NCBI GenBank assembly: GCA_910587775.1
Contig: CAJUNF010000004.1
Span: 1 to 21,153, forward strand
Length of the DNA stretch: 21,153 nt
DNA from: an uncultured Bacilli bacterium
Lineage (GTDB): Bacteria; Bacillota_I; Bacilli_A; RF39; UBA660
Direction: 5' to 3'
In this document: positions 8,090-13,493 of the stretch, piece by piece
How the letters are laid out: the number at the start of each line of letters is the position of its first letter
How positions within the stretch are numbered: position 1 is the first letter of the stretch
Translations under genes and position numbers: made by a program
Notes under the pieces: model-generated
The model's database searches: none
Told to the model about the DNA's origin: nothing
Seen by the model: only the letters and a program-made list of their open reading frames with translations

Positions 8090-9016
8090 ATGAATCATGA
8101 GCATGTTGTATTAGAAAATTTTATGGAATCTTATTTAAATTATTTACAATTTGAACGTAAACTTTCTTTTAATTCGTTAGAGTCTTATCGATATAATTTA
8201 AAAGCCTTTTGTGCGTTCTTAAATTATAAGCAAATGGAGTCTTTTTACTGTCAAAGAAAGGATATCGAAGCATTTTTACTATATTCAAAAGAAAAAAGTG
8301 TTACTACAAGATCTCATTATTTAACTTGTCTTCGTTCTTATTATCAATTTTTGATGGAAGAGGGGATTGTTTATCAAGGAAAGAAAATTGAAAGTAATCC
8401 ATGTGATTTAATTCCTTTGCCAACTACTCCTAAGAAGATTCCCCAGTATTTAACTATAGATGAGGTGGATCGATTATTAGATGTGCAATTTTCTACTCCT
8501 TATGATTACCGAAATAAGGCAATGTTAGAACTTTTATATGCAACGGGAATGAGAGTTAGTGAGTTAACTCATTTAAAAATACAAGATATTGATTTTGATG
8601 AGGATTTTGTTCACGTTCAAGGAAAAGGGGATAAAGAACGAATTATTCCAATGAATGATACAGCAAAAAGATTTTTGCTTTGTTATATTAGAGAATATCG
8701 GCCTTTACTTCTTGGAGAGAAATCTTCAGAATATTTATTTATAAATAATCGTAAAACTAGGATTTCACGACAAGGTTTTTTTAAAATGATCAAGTCACTA
8801 TGTACTTTAAATGGTATAGAAAAAGATGTTCATCCTCATATTTTAAGACATTCTTTTGCAACTCATTTGTTAAATAATGGTGCAAACTTGCGTGTTGTTC
8901 AGGAATTACTTGGTCATAGCGATATATCTACTACACAAATTTATACGCATATAAGCGATGAAAAGAAAAAGAGAGACTATGAGTTTCACCCACGTAATAA
9001 AAAAGAAGAGAATTAA
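8090..9016 (+). CDS. XerC/XerD-type tyrosine recombinase
   Basis: A 308-residue site-specific recombinase. An N-terminal SAM-like core-binding domain (about 5-105) is followed by a catalytic domain with the full active set: R155 (TGMRVSEL), K179 (GKGDKER), H250 and R253 (HPHILRHSFATHL), H276 (LLGHSDI) and nucleophile Y285 (IYTHIS). Length and residue spacing fit XerD/XerC, which resolve chromosome dimers at dif. I start at ATG 8090 (AGGA 7 nt upstream). It has its own promoter and is not part of the provirus. A dif site lies 6.7 kb to the right, or about 1.8 kb once the provirus is removed. Whether it is XerC, XerD or a lone Xer cannot be decided here. Confidence 0.87.
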   Translation: MNHEHVVLENFMESYLNYLQFERKLSFNSLESYRYNLKAFCAFLNYKQMESFYCQRKDIEAFLLYSKEKSVTTRSHYLTCLRSYYQFLMEEGIVYQGKKIESNPCDLIPLPTTPKKIPQYLTIDEVDRLLDVQFSTPYDYRNKAMLELLYATGMRVSELTHLKIQDIDFDEDFVHVQGKGDKERIIPMNDTAKRFLLCYIREYRPLLLGEKSSEYLFINNRKTRISRQGFFKMIKSLCTLNGIEKDVHPHILRHSFATHLLNNGANLRVVQELLGHSDISTTQIYTHISDEKKKRDYEFHPRNKKEEN

Positions 9017-9031
9017 CATCATTCTCTTCTT
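8998..9031 (-). terminator. Terminator of the Asn-rich ORF, embedded in the 3' end of the recombinase gene
   Basis: Perfect 11-bp inverted repeat, AAGAAGAGAAT (9003-9013) / ATTCTCTTCTT (9021-9031). On the minus strand it is followed by T residues; on the plus strand only weakly, though it may also stop the recombinase transcript. Confidence 0.7.
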
Positions 9032-9044
9032 ATACTCATAATAA

Positions 9045-9176
9045 TTAACGACTTTGTTCGTTATTTTTGTTATTAGATCTATTAGAATTTTTATTGTTAT
9101 TATTGTTTTGATTATTAGATCTTTTTGAGTTATTATTACGAGAATTTTGTTTTTGATTATTATTTTGTCTACTCAT
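9045..9176 (-). CDS. Tiny Asn/Ser/Arg/Lys-rich basic protein, unknown function
   Basis: A 43-codon ORF starting MSRQNNNQKQ and ending NNEQSR, built almost wholly of Asn, Lys, Arg, Ser and Gln with no hydrophobic residues. It has a complete expression set: promoter TTGAAT-18-CATAAT, a strong GGAGGT ribosome site 8 nt before ATG, and a terminator just past the stop. That makes it more than chance low complexity. Composition suggests a disordered, cationic, possibly nucleic-acid-binding peptide. A relation to small spore proteins of the gamma type (Gln/Asn-rich) crossed my mind, but no repeat or motif supports it. The tract would also be prone to length change by slippage. Confidence 0.55.
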   Translation of the reverse strand: MSRQNNNQKQNSRNNNSKRSNNQNNNNNKNSNRSNNKNNEQSR

Positions 9177-9197
9177 TTTCTTTTACCTCCCACTATT

Positions 9198-9227
9198 ATT
9201 ATGTGAGGATTTCATTTCTTCATTCAA
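9198..9227 (-). promoter_or_regulatory. Promoter of the Asn-rich ORF
   Basis: On the minus strand: TTGAAT (9227-9222), 18-nt spacer, CATAAT (9203-9198), then GGGAGGT and the ATG at 9176. Confidence 0.6.
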
Positions 9228-9300
9228 AAAAGATTTATAATTTTGTGGTAATAATTGGTTATAAAGCTATTTAAGATTCATAAAATTTAATGGTGATATC

Positions 9301-10053
9301 ATGGAAATTTTGGGACCTTTTTTGGTAACGACTATAGCAGGACTTTCTACAGTTATTGGATCTTTTGTAATATTTCTTCGCTGGAAAGAGGAAAATGTTA
9401 ATCGATTTATAAGTTTCTGTTTAAGTTTATCTTTATCCATTATGATTGGTTTATCGGTTACAGAATTGATACCTGAATCAACGTTTGTTATTATTACAAA
9501 TTATAAATTAGCTCAAGGTATATTTTTTTGTTTTATTTCTTTTTTAATCGGTGTTTTTTTAATATTTTGGTTAAATAAAAAAATGAATTGTGAGATGGAA
9601 AAACAAGATTTATATAAATTGGGTATTTTATCTATGTTAGCTCTTATATTGCATAATATCCCTGAAGGAATAGCAACGTTTATGAGTAGTTATAAGGATA
9701 TGAGTTTGGGTATTAAACTAGCGGTTGCAATCACCTTACATAATATACCAGAAGGTATTACAATTGCTGTACCAATTTATTATGCTACTAAAAACAAAAA
9801 AGAGGCAATTTTAAAAACTTTGTTATCTGGTCTTACAGAACCACTTGGAGCATTGCTAGCTTATGTATTTTTATCTCGATATATAACAGATTCATTTATT
9901 GCAATTGTTCTTTTGCTTGTTGCTGGTATTATGATTACTCTTTCTATTCAAAAACTTTTTCCAGAAGCTTTAAAATATAAAGAAAATAAATTCATTATAT
10001 TAGGATTGGGAGTAGGGGTATTTCTTATTTTAATAAATCATATTTTACTCTAA
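9301..10053 (+). CDS. ZIP-family divalent metal transporter
   Basis: A 250-residue integral membrane protein with about eight helices and the two hallmark metal-site motifs of the ZIP family. HNIPEG with H118 is in helix 4 (LALILHNIPEGIATF), and a second HNIPEG with H147 is in helix 5 (AITLHNIPEGITIA). These are followed by SGLTEPLGA. ZIP proteins such as bacterial ZupT bring zinc and other divalent metals into the cytoplasm. The loop between helices 3 and 4 is short and lacks the His-rich tract of eukaryotic members. ATG 9301 has GGTGAT just upstream. Substrate cannot be told from sequence. It stands alone, with the next gene under its own promoter. Confidence 0.9.
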   Translation: MEILGPFLVTTIAGLSTVIGSFVIFLRWKEENVNRFISFCLSLSLSIMIGLSVTELIPESTFVIITNYKLAQGIFFCFISFLIGVFLIFWLNKKMNCEMEKQDLYKLGILSMLALILHNIPEGIATFMSSYKDMSLGIKLAVAITLHNIPEGITIAVPIYYATKNKKEAILKTLLSGLTEPLGALLAYVFLSRYITDSFIAIVLLLVAGIMITLSIQKLFPEALKYKENKFIILGLGVGVFLILINHILL

Positions 10054-10074
10054 TTAGTAATAGATAACTAATAC

Positions 10075-10103
10075 TTGCAAATTATCCTTTTTTTTGCTAT
10101 CAT
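10075..10103 (+). promoter_or_regulatory. Promoter of the membrane protein gene at 10128
   Basis: TTGCAA (10075-10080), 17-nt spacer ending in TGC, TATCAT (10098-10103), an extended -10. Confidence 0.65.
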
Positions 10104-10127
10104 AGTGCGCAAAAAGTGGTGGTTAGT

Positions 10128-10796
10128 ATGTTTTATCCTTTAAATCGAGATTTAAGAAAAGTATTTTTTGAATTACATTTTCTTAGGTTTTTTTGTATAT
10201 TATATTTTGGCTTATATCTTTTATTTGTTTATCTTTTAAAATTCAATTATGTATGGGCTATGACTATTCCGTTTGTAATTACAGTATTTTTAATGGGTTT
10301 CTATATTTTCTGCTGTAAGCGTAAGTTAAAAACATCTTTGAATCATCTTTGGCTTTCTGAAACAGAAGTAAAGATAGAGAAGGTGAGTAGGGTTTTAGAG
10401 GAACATGGCTTTTCTTCTAATAATGAAAAATTAGCATTACTAATGGATTATTATAAAAATAAAATAAAAAATACGACTATTTTTAGTGATATATTTAGTT
10501 TTATTGTGGTTGGGTTATTTCTATTTTTACCAATGCTTATTAATTCAAAAGTAATTGATTCATATCTTTTTACTCAAATGCTTTCTTGCGTTGGAATCTT
10601 ATTTTTAATTTATTTGGGATATTTGCTGTTTAAAAAAATATGGAATTTCAGTATTACTGATATTTTTAACGGACAAGCATTTGTTCGTGAAAGTTATGAA
10701 ATCTTATTTTATATTTATTGTAGAAAAATGAATGAAATTACTTTTGATAAGAAAAACCTAAAAAAGGTAGCTTATGAATTAAAGAGAAGTAACTAA
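10128..10796 (+). CDS. Four-helix membrane protein of unknown function
   Basis: I do not recognise the family. About 222 residues, with two N-terminal transmembrane helices (about 20-65), a cytoplasmic-looking charged middle segment (LSETEVKIEKVSRVLEEHG), two more helices (about 120-175), and a basic C-terminal tail. I take ATG 10128 rather than GTG 10116, because the promoter would start transcription at about 10110 and leave no leader for the GTG. The ribosome site is weak (GGTGG). It ends 18 nt before the left provirus repeat, so it is the last host gene on this side of dif. Confidence 0.6.
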   Translation: MFYPLNRDLRKVFFELHFLRFFCILYFGLYLLFVYLLKFNYVWAMTIPFVITVFLMGFYIFCCKRKLKTSLNHLWLSETEVKIEKVSRVLEEHGFSSNNEKLALLMDYYKNKIKNTTIFSDIFSFIVVGLFLFLPMLINSKVIDSYLFTQMLSCVGILFLIYLGYLLFKKIWNFSITDIFNGQAFVRESYEILFYIYCRKMNEITFDKKNLKKVAYELKRSN

Positions 10797-10814
10797 ATTC
10801 TTTTTTTAATTCAG

Positions 10815-10837
10815 TTATTAGTTAACATAAGATATAT
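10815..10837. repeat. attL: left direct repeat, dif-like with degenerate right arm
   Basis: This copy is identical over 23 bp to 15749-15771. It contains the left dif arm AGTTAACATAA (10820-10830) and the 6-bp centre GATATA (10831-10836). The 11 bases after the centre, TCAATTTAAAT (10837-10847), match the right dif arm at 8 of 11. They would be the phage-derived arm. Confidence 0.85.
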
Positions 10838-10864
10838 CAATTTAAATAAAGAAGGAGAGGAAAA

Positions 10865-10996
10865 ATGATTAATTCAATTATGATTGGTTTTCTTGCTTAT
10901 GAAGTTATTTCACTTCGCAAGAAAGTAGATAGAAATGAAAAAATAGTCGGTAATTTGAAAATATCCGACTTAGATGAAGAGTTTTGGGAAGATTGA
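10865..10996 (+). CDS. Small phage ORF, 43 residues, unknown
   Basis: This ORF starts MINSIMIGFLAYEV and ends DLDEEFWED, with a short hydrophobic N-terminal stretch, a basic middle (SLRKKVDRNEK) and an acidic tail. A strong AAGGAGAGG stands 4-5 nt before ATG 10865. It lies just inside attL. In the excised circle it would follow the rep gene by about 43 nt, so it may be the second gene of a rep operon. The stop codon is part of the stem of the following terminator. The hydrophobic start followed by charge could be a membrane-associated peptide. No family is recognised. Confidence 0.6.
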   Translation: MINSIMIGFLAYEVISLRKKVDRNEKIVGNLKISDLDEEFWED

Positions 10997-11034
10997 ATCC
11001 AGGCAACAAAGTTGCTAGAAATCAATCTTCTTTT
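10988..11034. terminator. Shared convergent terminator containing both stop codons
   Basis: Outer stem GAAGATTGA (10988-10996) / TCAATCTTC (11022-11030) and an inner hairpin GCAAC-AAA-GTTGC, followed by TTTT on the plus strand. The TGA of the 43-residue ORF and the TGA of the repressor on the other strand are the two arms of the stem. Confidence 0.7.
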
Positions 11035-11258
11035 ATTATGCTTGTTGGGTAAGGCTTTCTTGTGTCTGTTCTATATAAAAGATAGTCTATGCTTGTTTTA
11101 TAAAAATCTGCTAATTTATATATATTTTCTAATGTTATTATGTTTTCTCCTGTTTCATATCTTGAATATTGCGCTTGAGTTATATTTAATATTTTCGCTA
11201 TGTCTTTTTGATATAAATCTCTATCTTCCCTGATTTCTTTTAATCTGTTAAAAATCAT
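11022..11258 (-). CDS. CI/Cro-like XRE-family repressor of the provirus
   Basis: A 78-residue, single-domain HTH_3/XRE protein. The helix-turn-helix covers about residues 17-38 (YQKDIAKILNITQAQYSRYETG), followed by the usual ITLENIYKLADFY and the SIDYLLYR end. It has no dimerisation or peptidase domain, as in small Cro-type regulators. Start ATG 11258 has GAAGGG about 7 nt upstream. It is the only leftward gene of the element and faces the gap 11259-11387, which holds three matching operators around a consensus rightward promoter. It probably represses the phage early genes and perhaps itself. Confidence 0.88.
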   Translation of the reverse strand: MIFNRLKEIREDRDLYQKDIAKILNITQAQYSRYETGENIITLENIYKLADFYKTSIDYLLYRTDTRKPYPTSIIKED

Positions 11259-11290
11259 ATATATCCCTTCTTTAAAATATTTTATCTTAT

Positions 11291-11358
11291 ATACGTTTTG
11301 CGTATTGACATATATGCGTAATACGTATATAATTAACTTAAATATACGTTATATGTAT
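11291..11358. promoter_or_regulatory. Three phage operators, ATACG-N5-CGTAT
   Basis: O1 at 11291-11305 is perfect (ATACG TTTTG CGTAT). O2 at 11314-11328 (ATGCG TAATA CGTAT) and O3 at 11344-11358 (ATACG TTATA TGTAT) each carry one mismatch between half-sites. Centres are 23 and 30 bp apart. O1 abuts the -35, O2 fills the spacer up to the -10, and O3 lies just past the expected start point. This is a classical layout for a small dimeric XRE repressor. Confidence 0.8.
11305..11333 (+). promoter_or_regulatory. Consensus rightward early promoter of the provirus
   Basis: TTGACA (11305-11310), 17-nt spacer, TATAAT (11328-11333): a perfect match to the housekeeping consensus, expected to be very strong unless repressed. 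Confidence 0.9.
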
Positions 11359-11387
11359 ATGTTCTATTTAGAACTAGAAAGGTTTTT

Positions 11388-11483
11388 ATGATTACTTTAT
11401 ATGAAGCTTATGAAATGTATGATAATCATTGTTTAGCAAATTATTATCATAATAATCGCATTTATACTGTAAAAGAAAAGTAG
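11388..11483 (+). CDS. Tiny phage early ORF, 31 residues, unknown
   Basis: It starts MITLYEAYEMYDN and ends IYTVKEK and is rich in Tyr and Asn. AGAAAGG lies 5 nt upstream of ATG 11388, and it is the first ORF after the early promoter. The stop TAG is the first part of the TAGGGGG ribosome site of the next gene, which suggests translational coupling. No family is recognised. The coding call rests on position and ribosome site. Confidence 0.5.
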   Translation: MITLYEAYEMYDNHCLANYYHNNRIYTVKEK

Positions 11484-11492
11484 GGGGTCTAG

Positions 11493-11801
11493 GTGGAACA
11501 AATAAGTGAAAGAAGATTAAAAAGACTTCAAAACTTATTAACTGTAAAAATAAATAACGTTCAATTAAGTGATCAAGAAATAATTTTTCTTTGTTCGATA
11601 TTAAAACGTGAATATTCAGATTTGTATATGAAAATGCAAAATACATATTCAGAATTGAGTTTTAGTCGTCGACAAGCTAGAGATGAAATGATTATTTGCT
11701 TAAAGCTTTTAACGTTAGTAGAAAGGAGTAATCGAAAATGGATATTAGAGCTGAACTTGTCACAAGAAAAAGCAAAAATGGATATGAATATCAATGCTTA
11801 G
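11493..11801 (+). CDS. Phage early protein, 102 residues, helical, unknown
   Basis: It starts at GTG 11493 with TAGGGGG 5 nt upstream. The protein (MEQISERRLKRLQNLL... NLSQEKAKMDMNINA) is predicted mostly alpha-helical and amphipathic with many charged residues, no signal peptide and no membrane segment. It sits in the early region between the repressor and the coat gene, where filamentous phages keep replication accessory genes such as the ssDNA-binding protein. No recognisable motif ties it to that role. Its last 64 bases overlap the next ORF in another frame. Confidence 0.6.
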   Translation: MEQISERRLKRLQNLLTVKINNVQLSDQEIIFLCSILKREYSDLYMKMQNTYSELSFSRRQARDEMIICLKLLTLVERSNRKWILELNLSQEKAKMDMNINA

Positions 11802-11881
11802 AATTGTATTTAACTGATACATATGTTAAAACAGTTTTTCTAGACAAAGCAGAAATTGAATTACTTGAACTTTCTAGATAA
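11738..11881 (+). CDS. Small phage protein, 47 residues; possible ssDNA-binding or replication accessory protein
   Basis: It starts at ATG 11738, 9 nt after GAAAGGAG, within and out of frame with the end of the preceding gene. Its sequence alternates charged and beta-branched residues: MDIRAELVTRKSKNG, YEYQCLELYLTD, TYVKTVFLDKAEIELLEL. That is a pattern of three or four beta-strands with a basic loop. Position just upstream of the coat gene matches the ssDNA-binding protein gene (gV) of classical filamentous phages, and the size suits a minimal beta-barrel. The functional idea is inference from position and strand pattern; the ORF itself is well supported by its ribosome site. Confidence 0.6.
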   Translation: MDIRAELVTRKSKNGYEYQCLELYLTDTYVKTVFLDKAEIELLELSR

Positions 11882-11944
11882 ATAAAGCTAGCATTTATAA
11901 TTTTGGCTACTAATTAAAATTAAAATAAAAAAGGGGGTTAATTT

Positions 11945-12151
11945 ATGGAAGGAAGTACTCAAACTGGTATGACGGCATTTGTATCTAGCATTACTGGTGC
12001 AGTTACCGGAGAAGTTACTTTGACTACTGTTGCTACTACGGTGGGGGTTATTATTGCAGCTGGAATTGTTTCAGTATTTGCTTGGAAATTCGCGCGTAAA
12101 GGTTATCGCTTTGTTGTTAATGCCTTATCTGGCCGTAGCGGAAAACTTTAG
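11945..12151 (+). CDS. Major coat protein (pVIII-like)
   Basis: A 68-residue protein with the filamentous-phage coat plan. A short small-residue N-terminal segment (about 1-25, with T, S, G, V and one Glu) is followed by one transmembrane helix (about 27-47: TTVATTVGVIIAAGIVSVFAW) and a basic C-terminal helix (K48, R51, K52, R55, R64, K67) to bind DNA. There is no long leader peptide. The ribosome site AAGGGGG lies 7 nt before ATG 11945 and is among the strongest in the element, as expected for the most abundant protein. A terminator follows at once, as after gene VIII in Ff phages. Assembly in the cytoplasmic membrane is expected. Confidence 0.85.
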   Translation: MEGSTQTGMTAFVSSITGAVTGEVTLTTVATTVGVIIAAGIVSVFAWKFARKGYRFVVNALSGRSGKL

Positions 12152-12155
12152 TAGT

Positions 12156-12178
12156 AGAGAGGCTTGTCCTCTCTTTAT
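12156..12178 (+). terminator. Terminator after the coat gene
   Basis: Perfect 7-bp stem AGAGAGG (12156-12162) / CCTCTCT (12168-12174), 5-nt loop, then TT-rich sequence. It starts 5 nt past the coat stop and is probably partial, letting a fraction of transcripts into the assembly genes. Confidence 0.75.
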
Positions 12179-12199
12179 TAATATTTGAAAGGAATAAAT

Positions 12200-12331
12200 A
12201 TGTTAGAAAAAGTTATACAAATAATTATTATATTTTTTGTTTATAAAATGATAAATAAAGTATTGAATTTTATTTGGAAATTAATATGTAAATTATTTAA
12301 ATGGATAAGAATAGGGGTGTTTTTTAAATGA
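12200..12331 (+). CDS. Small basic membrane peptide, 43 residues (pVII/pIX-like position)
   Basis: It starts MLEKVIQIIIIFFVYKMINK, with a hydrophobic helix of about 15 residues. Amphipathic basic segments follow (FIWKLICKLFKWIRIG). GAAAGGA stands 8 nt before ATG 12200. Its stop overlaps the next start (ATGA). Very short hydrophobic proteins next to the coat gene are typical of filamentous phages, where pVII and pIX cap one virion end. No sequence similarity to those can be claimed from this alone. Confidence 0.6.
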   Translation: MLEKVIQIIIIFFVYKMINKVLNFIWKLICKLFKWIRIGVFFK

Positions 12332-12459
12332 ATGAGGCAATGTTATGTGTTTTTGAAATTATCAAAAATGTACTTCCATATGATCTTGCTTGGCGCTTTG
12401 GAATTAAAGCATATCGTTATGTTGTAGACGCGTTTACAGGACGTGATCCAAGGTTATGA
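12328..12459 (+). CDS. Truncated coat-like paralogue, 43 residues
   Basis: Residues 21-43 (AWRFGIKAYR, YVVDAFTGRDPRL) align without gaps to residues 46-68 of the major coat protein (AWKFARKGYR, FVVNALSGRSGKL). Twelve of 23 are identical and most others conservative. The N-terminal 20 residues are different, and the full transmembrane helix is lacking. It therefore keeps the DNA-facing basic end of the coat protein on a new head. It starts at ATG 12328 in an ATGA overlap with the previous gene (GGGGTG upstream), and its own stop overlaps the Zot start in the same way. A minor virion protein, a packaging-signal binder or a coat-assembly regulator are all possible. Confidence 0.65.
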   Translation: MNEAMLCVFEIIKNVLPYDLAWRFGIKAYRYVVDAFTGRDPRL

Positions 12460-13133
12460 GAGATTATTTAACAAAAAAGTTTAATTTTGTAGACGGTATT
12501 AATGCTCAAGTTTGGAAAATTAAAAATCGTATTCCAGGTGAGATGACTACTACTGGTATTACTATTTTTTGTGGTCCGCAAGGTTCTGGAAAATCTCTTA
12601 GCATGATTCATGTATTAAAGTTGATTTTGAAAGACTATCCAAAAGCGATTGTTGTTACCAATATTGATTTTAATTTTGATGTTCCAAATGAGGTTAGAAA
12701 ATATCAAGGTTTTGAGGATTTTAAAATTGAAAATGGTGTCTATGGTGTTATTTATGTTTTAGACGAAATTCATTTGATTTTGAATTCTCTAGAAAGCAAG
12801 GGAATTCCGCTTTCAATTATTGTTGAGTTATCTCAGCAACGAAAACAACGAAAACTTATTCTTGGTACGTCTCAAGTTTATTCGCGAATGGCAAAGCCAC
12901 TTCGAGAACAAATCAAAAATGTTATTATTTGCAAAAATTTCTTCTCTTTATTTCAATTTAATTATTTGATTAATGCTTTTGAAACAGAAGAGGGGAGCGA
13001 TGGAAAATTGAAATATAGTAAATTAAAGACTAGTTTCTTTTTTCATAGAAAGGAAGATTATACGAATTATGACACTTATAAAAAAATGGATACCTATGTT
13101 GGTATTAATAATAACACTAGTTCTTACAATTAG
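12456..13133 (+). CDS. zot: Zot-family (pI-like) phage assembly ATPase
   Basis: A 225-residue member of the zonular occludens toxin / gene I family, which drives filamentous virion extrusion through the cytoplasmic membrane. Walker A GPQGSGKS is at 40-47, Walker B VIYVLDE at 98-104, and ELSQQRKQRK with LGTSQ (sensor-like) follows at about 124-140. Despite the name it is a virion assembly protein, not evidence of a toxin. Classical pI/Zot proteins have a transmembrane helix after the ATPase domain. This one ends without any hydrophobic helix, and the next ORF, which begins before this one stops, supplies membrane segments. It starts by ATGA overlap with the coat-like gene. Confidence 0.88.
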   Translation: MRDYLTKKFNFVDGINAQVWKIKNRIPGEMTTTGITIFCGPQGSGKSLSMIHVLKLILKDYPKAIVVTNIDFNFDVPNEVRKYQGFEDFKIENGVYGVIYVLDEIHLILNSLESKGIPLSIIVELSQQRKQRKLILGTSQVYSRMAKPLREQIKNVIICKNFFSLFQFNYLINAFETEEGSDGKLKYSKLKTSFFFHRKEDYTNYDTYKKMDTYVGINNNTSSYN

Positions 13134-13491
13134 TACAGTTAATGCTCAAAGTTATACTTCTAATGATGAAACTATTATAAGTACTCAGTATCATGAACTT
13201 TTTAACAATTACTTTAGCGGTGCTAATAGCTATTTGTATTTCCCTTATACTTGCCGGGTTAATAATTATGATCGAGTTTGTTATTTTGGAATTGATAGTG
13301 AAGGTAATTATTTGAAAGTTGAATATGTTTCTAGTGGTAATTCTTATTCTACTAGAATTCGAGATGGGATTGATCAAAATTTTAGTGTAAGTGGGTCTAA
13401 TATCGTTAGAAAGGAAGTAAACAATCTTGAAATTATTAAATATTTACAAATATTTTTCTTAATTTTAGCAGTTTTGTTTGCGATATTTTAA
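13069..13491 (+). CDS. Secreted membrane-anchored protein of the phage assembly module
   Basis: 140 residues. A signal peptide is evident (MTLIKKWIPMLVLIITLVLT, likely cut after VNA at 26). An external domain of about 95 residues rich in Tyr, Ser and Asn follows, with two cysteines (YTCRV, RVCYF). A C-terminal membrane helix (about 121-140) ends the protein without a cytoplasmic tail. It overlaps the Zot gene by 65 bases in another frame, with AGGAAG 12 nt upstream of ATG 13069. It could be a minor coat protein, or the membrane partner of the helix-less Zot protein. No family is recognised. Confidence 0.65.
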   Translation: MTLIKKWIPMLVLIITLVLTISTVNAQSYTSNDETIISTQYHELFNNYFSGANSYLYFPYTCRVNNYDRVCYFGIDSEGNYLKVEYVSSGNSYSTRIRDGIDQNFSVSGSNIVRKEVNNLEIIKYLQIFFLILAVLFAIF

Positions 13492-13493
13492 TT

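Noticed and set aside
10797..10820. Terminator after the membrane protein gene at 10128
   Set aside because: AACTAAATT and AATTCAGTT nearly pair, but the T-run is in the loop, not after the stem, and one pair is mismatched.
10815..10847. Left end as a second fully functional dif
   Set aside because: The right arm matches only 8 of 11 bases and lacks the TTATG part of the XerD arm, so I treat it as the attP-derived hybrid.
12456..13133. Zot as a toxin gene
   Set aside because: The family name is historical. The ATPase domain and the coat-gene context point to virion assembly, and there is no C-terminal toxin region.
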